From Acidobacteriota bacterium (lineage in GTDB: Bacteria > Acidobacteriota > Vicinamibacteria > Vicinamibacterales > UBA2999), in contig CANIBQ010000008.1 in NCBI GenBank assembly GCA_947465645.1, positions 1 through 64,000 of the forward strand: a stretch of DNA of 64,000 nt, read 5' to 3'. Made by a program: the position numbers and the translations under genes. The notes beneath the pieces were generated by a model, which saw nothing but the letters and a program-made list of their open reading frames with translations, searched no databases and had not been told where the DNA came from. Below, in pieces: positions 63,613 through 64,000 of this stretch (position 1 is the first letter of the stretch; each line of letters starts with the position of its first letter).

Positions 63613-64000
63613 CTAGGCCGAAAGCCGTTGAGGGAGCTTGCTGGGATCTGACAACCCAGGCGCCGAACATCCGTTATCGACGGGAACCCATGGCATGCGA
63701 CGCGGTGAGGGATACTCTTGCGCGCGTGTGTCGATCGAGCGATCGAATGCCAGAGCACAGCGATAGTGAATCGCGTCGGCCTGCACCGAGGACACGCGGG
63801 CGCGGACGACGTGGCTCCGGACGAGCACGCGTCCGTCAGCGGTGGTCACGTGCACGTCGAGATGCGTGCCCGGCAGGAGGCGCGCGCACCCTTCGACGAG
63901 CATCCCGCTATTGGACACATCGATCACGGTGAGCTCGCGGCCGGTTCTGAGGCGCACCCCCATCAGCGGCTCACCCACCGCGGGCGCCCGCCTCTCCGCT
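63613..64000 (-). CDS. PilZ-domain protein (c-di-GMP binding), 5' truncated by window edge
   Basis: The frame is open to the right edge; the visible part includes ERRAPAVGEPLMGVRLRTGRELTVIDVSNSGMLVEG and DVHVTTADGRVLVRSHVVRARVSSVQADAIHYRCALAFDR. The RxxxR box expected near the start of PilZ would be near or beyond the edge, while the DVSNSGMLVE stretch matches the D/NxSxxG motif. PilZ proteins bind cyclic di-GMP and regulate surface or secretion systems. The C-terminal tail after DTRAQEYPSP is not conserved with the second copy at 58435. Confidence 0.72.
   Translation of the reverse strand, partial: AERRAPAVGEPLMGVRLRTGRELTVIDVSNSGMLVEGCARLLPGTHLDVHVTTADGRVLVRSHVVRARVSSVQADAIHYRCALAFDRSIDTRAQEYPSPRRMPWVPVDNGCSAPGLSDPSKLPQRLSA

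Overview
The window looks like chromosomal DNA of a G+C-rich Gram-negative bacterium. It has an LPS-export permease, a TonB-dependent receptor of the carboxypeptidase-regulatory (Oar-like) type, lipoproteins, and a hybrid PilMNO/GspDEF secretion operon. Together with the very G+C-rich codon use and abundant hairpin-type intergenic repeats, these point to Acidobacteriota, possibly Vicinamibacteria. That placement is inference. There is no rRNA, tRNA or CRISPR array that I can see, and most genes are housekeeping genes in tight operons.

Layout, left to right. 1-8 kb: the 3' part of a ParB-like gene, a GH57 glycosidase divergent from a fused LptF-LptG permease, a PHP-domain protein and XerD. 8-12 kb: an amino-sugar and muropeptide recycling group (murQ, nagB, a BadF/BadG-type sugar kinase, a secreted-type serine hydrolase). 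12-23 kb, minus strand: an eleven-gene type II secretion/type IV pilus hybrid operon (GspF, GspE, PilM, PilN, PilO, a PilP/GspC-like protein, a secretin with a C-terminal cohesin-like domain, three pseudopilins, and an Ig/PKD lipoprotein between two of the pseudopilins). 23-28 kb: a lipoprotein, a two-gene bacterial-microcompartment satellite (one BMC-H shell protein and one acylating aldehyde dehydrogenase) and an MltD-like lytic transglycosylase ending at a strong bidirectional terminator. 28-35 kb: an 873-residue coiled-coil protein, a tiny membrane protein, an AraC regulator, a ComM/YifB ATPase, a secreted protein and an EamA transporter.

35.7-38.0 kb is a complete mobile element that I delimited from the sequence: an IS1-family-like transposase, about 15-bp terminal inverted repeats starting GGTAGTGGTCTA, an exact 8-bp target duplication CGGCCAGT, and two passenger genes (a P63C-domain protein and an 81-residue basic protein) that share a GGxARA...ARW motif. 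A cluster of TGCNNGCA sites lies between the divergent transposase and P63C genes. I consider this the best candidate for an undescribed small system in the window.

38-53 kb: an M23 peptidase, secA, guaB, tsaE, nnr, a class IV aminotransferase and a glycine-cleavage operon (DUF885 lipoprotein, gcvT, gcvH, gcvP). 53-64 kb: an aldo/keto reductase, an ABC exporter pair behind an AAA+ Fis-type regulator that lacks a recognisable GAFTGA motif, SelO, a TonB-dependent receptor, a tandem CMD-domain secreted protein, a damaged HTH gene and the end of a PilZ gene. A degraded second PilZ copy lies just downstream of the receptor gene. Several families of dispersed palindromic repeats sit between genes. 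In two places they have entered coding sequence: the leader of a pseudopilin and the linker of the microcompartment aldehyde dehydrogenase. No stretch above 300 bases is free of annotation; 62978-63204 holds no gene I can support.
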